From positions 1-9,560 of the forward strand of contig CAKZZJ010000197.1 in the NCBI GenBank assembly GCA_937885165.1: a stretch of DNA of 9,560 bases, given 5' to 3'. The DNA comes from an uncultured Caryophanales bacterium (GTDB lineage: Bacteria > Bacillota_I > Bacilli_A > Acholeplasmatales > Anaeroplasmataceae). Under the pieces are notes generated by a model. The model ran no database searches, was not told where the DNA came from, and worked only from the letters and a program-made list of their open reading frames with translations. A program made the position numbers and the translations under genes. This document shows, one piece after another, positions 6,820 through 9,560 of this stretch (positions within the stretch are counted from its first letter, which is position 1; each line of letters begins with the position of its first letter).

Positions 6820-6911
6820 CTAAATAATAAGATTATACTACCTTTCACCAGTCGTAGCTCGCTTTGATAATTACTTAATATTTCGTTTGACATAATCGCT
6901 TTTACTCGCTA

Positions 6912-6940
6912 ATTATACAATTTTTATTTACTAAAGTAAA
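6912..6940 (-). promoter_or_regulatory. Promoter of the T-box-ileS transcript
   Basis: The -35 TTTACT (6940-6935, 4 of 6) is separated by exactly 17 bases from a perfect -10 TATAAT (6917-6912). A start about 7 bases downstream, near 6905, falls right at the foot of T-box stem I, which strongly supports the assignment. The -35 is embedded in an 18-bp palindrome. Confidence 0.8.
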
Positions 6941-6942
6941 TA
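6925..6942. repeat. 18-bp palindrome overlapping the ileS -35 element
   Basis: TATTTACT-AA-AGTAAATA has perfect 8-base arms around a 2-base centre. The right arm contains the whole -35 hexamer of the ileS promoter, and the ABC transporter stop codon lies 8 bases beyond it. It could be a repressor operator or a weak AU-rich hairpin at the end of the ABC transporter mRNA. It is not a standard intrinsic terminator for that strand, because A residues rather than a T tract follow it there. In such AT-rich DNA chance is also possible. Confidence 0.5.
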
Positions 6943-6949
6943 TAAATTT

Positions 6950-8872
6950 TTATTCCAATTCAAAGGCACCAGTATAAAGCTGATAATACATGCCTTTTTC
7001 TTTAATTAATGATTCATGATCTCCTCTTTCGATTATATTACCATGATCAAGCACCATAATAGCATTAGAATTTTGAACTGTAGATAATCTATGAGCTATA
7101 ACAAATACAGTCCTTCCCTGCATTAAACCATCCATACCTTTTTGGACAAGTGCTTCTGTTCTTGTATCGATAGATGATGTAGCCTCATCAAGAATCATTA
7201 CCGGAGGATCAGCAATAGCTGCCCTGGCAATTGAAATTAATTGTCTTTGGCCCTGTGATAACTGAGAGCCGTTTGCAGTAAGCATAGTATCAAAGCCATC
7301 AGGAAGTCTGGTTATAAAATCATATGCATTAGCTATTTTTGCTGCCTTATATACTTCTTCATCTGTAGCATCAAGCTTACCATATAAGATATTTTCTTTA
7401 ACTGTGCCTGTAAATAAGTTAGTATCCTGTAAAACCATACCGATACTTCTTCTTAAATCATTCTTCTTGATTTTTTCGATATTAATATCATCATATCTTA
7501 CTTTTCCATAAGATAAATCATAGAATCTATTTATCAGGTTGGTTATTGTTGTCTTACCAGCGCCTGTAGCGCCAACTAATGCTATCTTTTGCCCTGGTTT
7601 AGCATATAGTGAAACATTATGTAAAACTATTTTGTCAGGATAATAACCAAAATCCACATCATAAAATCTAATATCGCCACTCAATCTAGTATATGTAACT
7701 GTACCATCATGATGTGGATGTTTCCAAGCCCACATATTTGTTCTAGAATTAGATTCAGTAATTGTGCCATCTTCACTAATATTTGCATTTACTAATGTTA
7801 CATAGCCTTCATCTTTTTCTACTTCAAGATCCATTAATTCGAAGATTCTATCAGCACCAGCAAGACCCATAACAACACCATTTATCTGTGTTGATATCTG
7901 GTTAAATGAATTAGCAAATTGTCTTGACATGCCTAAGAATGTTACTGCTGTTCCAATAGATAATAAAGAAAAGCCATTGATTATAGACAAGTTTTGGGCT
8001 TTTGTAGCAACCAATACTACACCTACTATCGCAACTATAACATATAAAATATTGCCGATATTATGAATAATTGGTCCAAGCATATTAGCATATGCATTAG
8101 CCTTATAACCATTTTCATTTAATTCTTCATTTAAAACTTCAAAATCAGCTTTTGCCTTTTCTTCATGAGAAAATACTTTAACAACTTTCTGACCATTCAT
8201 CATTTCTTCTATAAAGCCTTCACAACGCGCAATTGATGCTTGTTGCTTGATGAAATATTTAGATGACCCGCCGCCGACTTTTTTAGTGACAAAGTAGATG
8301 GCTATAACTGAAAATACTTCTACTATTGTAAGCCAGATACTATAATATAGCATTACGGCAAATAATAATATTTCAGTTAAAAGCACCTGAATAAACTGTG
8401 GGAATACCTGGGACACAAGCTGACGTATCGCATCAACATCGTTTGTATATGTTGACATAATCTCACCATGTGAATTTCTATCAAAATAAGAAATCGGAAG
8501 TTTTTCCATATTGTTAAACATATCTGTTCTCATCTTATATAAGAAACCTTGCGTAACAACAGCGTTTAACTGATTATAGGTAATTGATGAAATTAATGCA
8601 GCAATATAAATTGAACCTAATGATACCATATAGATGATTAAATCAGTTTTTACAGCATCAAATCCTTCTCTTATTCCGCCATAAATTACATCATCTATAA
8701 CAAGCTGCATAAAAATTGATGCAGACATGCTGCTTATAGACATAATTATTAGACAAAAAATTATAATTGTTACCATCACGGGATGAGTTTTATAAAAATA
8801 TTTAACTAATCTAGAGAATGTTTTTTTCTTATTAAAATTTCTAGTTGAAGGTTTAATATTTAATCTAGGCAT
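6950..8872 (-). CDS. ABC exporter half-transporter, catalytically canonical subunit
   Basis: This 640-residue protein is a fused membrane and ATPase half of an ABC exporter. About six transmembrane helices occupy residues 30-320 (clear ones at about 32-56, 78-98, 160-197 and 268-318), with coupling-helix text such as YFDRNSHGEIMS. The ATPase domain (about 398-636) has Walker A GATGAGKT (434-441), Q-loop Q482, Walker B VMILDE with catalytic E563, and switch histidine H594. Its signature is LSQGQ (538-542) instead of LSGGQ. An insert of about 45 residues (352-397, with WAWKHPHH) lies between the two domains. The ATG overlaps the upstream gene by 8 bp and has GGAGG (8885-8881) 8 bases upstream, so the two genes form one heterodimeric exporter. 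The substrate cannot be read from sequence: multidrug, peptide or lipid export are all possible. Confidence 0.95.
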   Translation of the reverse strand: MPRLNIKPSTRNFNKKKTFSRLVKYFYKTHPVMVTIIIFCLIIMSISSMSASIFMQLVIDDVIYGGIREGFDAVKTDLIIYMVSLGSIYIAALISSITYNQLNAVVTQGFLYKMRTDMFNNMEKLPISYFDRNSHGEIMSTYTNDVDAIRQLVSQVFPQFIQVLLTEILLFAVMLYYSIWLTIVEVFSVIAIYFVTKKVGGGSSKYFIKQQASIARCEGFIEEMMNGQKVVKVFSHEEKAKADFEVLNEELNENGYKANAYANMLGPIIHNIGNILYVIVAIVGVVLVATKAQNLSIINGFSLLSIGTAVTFLGMSRQFANSFNQISTQINGVVMGLAGADRIFELMDLEVEKDEGYVTLVNANISEDGTITESNSRTNMWAWKHPHHDGTVTYTRLSGDIRFYDVDFGYYPDKIVLHNVSLYAKPGQKIALVGATGAGKTTITNLINRFYDLSYGKVRYDDINIEKIKKNDLRRSIGMVLQDTNLFTGTVKENILYGKLDATDEEVYKAAKIANAYDFITRLPDGFDTMLTANGSQLSQGQRQLISIARAAIADPPVMILDEATSSIDTRTEALVQKGMDGLMQGRTVFVIAHRLSTVQNSNAIMVLDHGNIIERGDHESLIKEKGMYYQLYTGAFELE

Positions 8873-9560
8873 TTAGACTACCTCCACTTATCTTATTTTG
8901 AGAATAGAATACTTCTTTATAAATCTCATTTCTTAAAATAAGTTCATCATGAGTTCCCATATCAGCAACGATACCATCATTCATAACAATGATAACATCT
9001 GAATCCATGATTGATGAAATTCTCTGAGCGATAATAATTTTAGTTACATCAGGCATAAAATCTTTTAAACCTTTTCTTATTTTGGCATCTGTTTTTGTAT
9101 CAACAGCGCTGGTTGAATCATCCAAAATAAGTATTTTAGGCTTCTTAAGTAACGCTCTTGCGATACATAGTCTTTGTCTTTGACCACCTGAAACGTTAGT
9201 TCCGCCTTGATCTATATGAGTATCATATTTGTCAGGAAATGATTCTATAAATTCGCTACAGCAAGCTAAATCAGATACATGTTTTATTTCTTCATCTGTT
9301 GCATTCTCGTTACCCCATTTAAGGTTATCTTTGATTGTGCCACTAAAAAGTAAATTCTTCTGTAATACAACTGCTACATTATCTCTTAATGTAATTAAAT
9401 CATATTCTTTTACATTTCTTCCGCCTACATATACAGCACCCTCAGTTGTATCATATAACCTAGAAATTAAGTTTACAAGTGTGGTCTTAGATGATCCAGT
9501 TGAACCAATAATACCGACTGTTTGTCCTGATTTAATTTCCAAATTTACACCTTCAAGTGA
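8865..9560 (-). CDS. ABC exporter partner subunit, degenerate ATPase domain (partial, runs off right edge)
   Basis: Only the C-terminal ATPase domain is inside the window: 231 codons open to the right edge, with the membrane domain expected beyond it. The frame continues upstream of the TTG at 9542 as SLEGVNLEIKSG, so that TTG is an internal leucine and not a start. The domain departs from consensus at several ATPase positions. Walker A is GSTGSSKT, with Ser (9491-9489) where Gly normally precedes the Lys. Walker B is ILILDD, with Asp (9119-9117) replacing the catalytic Glu. The switch His is Gln in IIIAQR (9026-9024). Its signature VSGGQ is near canonical and Q-loop VLQKN is intact. This is the pattern of the degenerate half of a heterodimeric exporter (as known for TM287/288, BmrCD and LmrCD), complementing the LSQGQ subunit encoded next. 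Confidence 0.95.
   Translation of the reverse strand, partial: SLEGVNLEIKSGQTVGIIGSTGSSKTTLVNLISRLYDTTEGAVYVGGRNVKEYDLITLRDNVAVVLQKNLLFSGTIKDNLKWGNENATDEEIKHVSDLACCSEFIESFPDKYDTHIDQGGTNVSGGQRQRLCIARALLKKPKILILDDSTSAVDTKTDAKIRKGLKDFMPDVTKIIIAQRISSIMDSDVIIVMNDGIVADMGTHDELILRNEIYKEVFYSQNKISGGSLNA

Larger units (their letters stand above)
6683..6905 (-). ncRNA. T-box leader (isoleucine specific) of ileS
   Basis: This untranslated leader senses uncharged tRNA-Ile and controls read-through into ileS. Stem I begins just after the predicted transcription start. One arm (AATATTAAG, 6882-6874) pairs with CTTATTATT (6831-6823) with a single mismatch, the bulge AGCGAG lies near 6863-6858, and the distal loop holds CTGGTGAAAG (6851-6842) closed by CTAC/GTAG. 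The unpaired stretch UAGAUCA after the lower arm carries the specifier AUC. A small hairpin (ATTAG/CTAAT, 6802-6784) and the CTACAT/ATGTAG hairpin (6754-6741) precede the conserved T-box sequence AACTAAGGTGGTACCGCG. The antiterminator and terminator use the same CCTTAG bases, so only one can form. The pairing was worked out by eye: the T-box class is firm, while the details of stems II and III are approximate. Confidence 0.96.

Noticed and set aside
9540..9542. TTG as the start codon of the right-edge ABC gene
   Set aside because: The frame stays open to the window edge and the residues before it (SLEGVN) are typical of the strand leading into an ABC ATPase domain; the gene is truncated by the window.
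1..9560. Mycoplasma-type code (TGA as Trp)
   Set aside because: All conserved genes are full length with TGG for Trp and no internal TGA, and thyA ends at TGA with the normal family C-terminus.
1..9560. Mobile element, CRISPR array, phage or defence system
   Set aside because: No transposase, integrase, repeat-spacer pattern, tRNA attachment site or defence-gene motif is present; the genes are core metabolism, translation and an exporter.

Overview
The window is AT-rich, and every gene I can support lies on the minus strand, so the text reads in transcription order from high to low coordinates. Strong AGGAGG-type ribosome binding sites, a T-box leader in front of ileS, a zinc-finger bacterial IleS and tightly packed operons point to a low-GC Gram-positive bacterium (Bacillota). 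The look of several proteins suggests an Erysipelotrichia/RF39-like or Mollicutes-related gut lineage, but that is inference from general resemblance. The standard bacterial code applies: long genes rich in Trp, such as ileS, are full length using TGG only, and thyA ends at TGA with the usual ThyA C-terminus.

Layout from right to left. (1) 9560-6950: two overlapping genes of a heterodimeric ABC exporter. The first is cut by the window edge and has a degenerate nucleotide-binding domain; the second is complete, with a canonical Walker A/B and H-loop but an LSQGQ signature. (2) 6940-3953: a sigma-A-like promoter, an isoleucine-specific T-box leader (AUC specifier, UGGU acceptor-binding bulge, mutually exclusive antiterminator and terminator), then ileS. 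(3) 3929-1576: a promoter, a 288-residue protein of unknown function, deoC, deoD and an intrinsic terminator, forming a (deoxy)nucleoside salvage/catabolism operon. (4) About 1535 to the left edge: thyA, folA and the start of a membrane protein, joined by a 4-bp stop/start overlap and an abutting stop/start. ThyA makes dTMP and dihydrofolate, and FolA recycles the dihydrofolate.

There are no RNA genes other than the T-box leader, no CRISPR array, insertion sequence, integrase or phage genes. The only intergenic stretch near 300 bases is the T-box region (6668-6949), which is accounted for. This is mostly an ordinary housekeeping region. The points worth a second look are the uncharacterised protein leading the deo operon, the altered cofactor- and substrate-contact residues of the DHFR, the degenerate ABC site including an unusual Walker A, and the truncated membrane-protein gene at the left edge.
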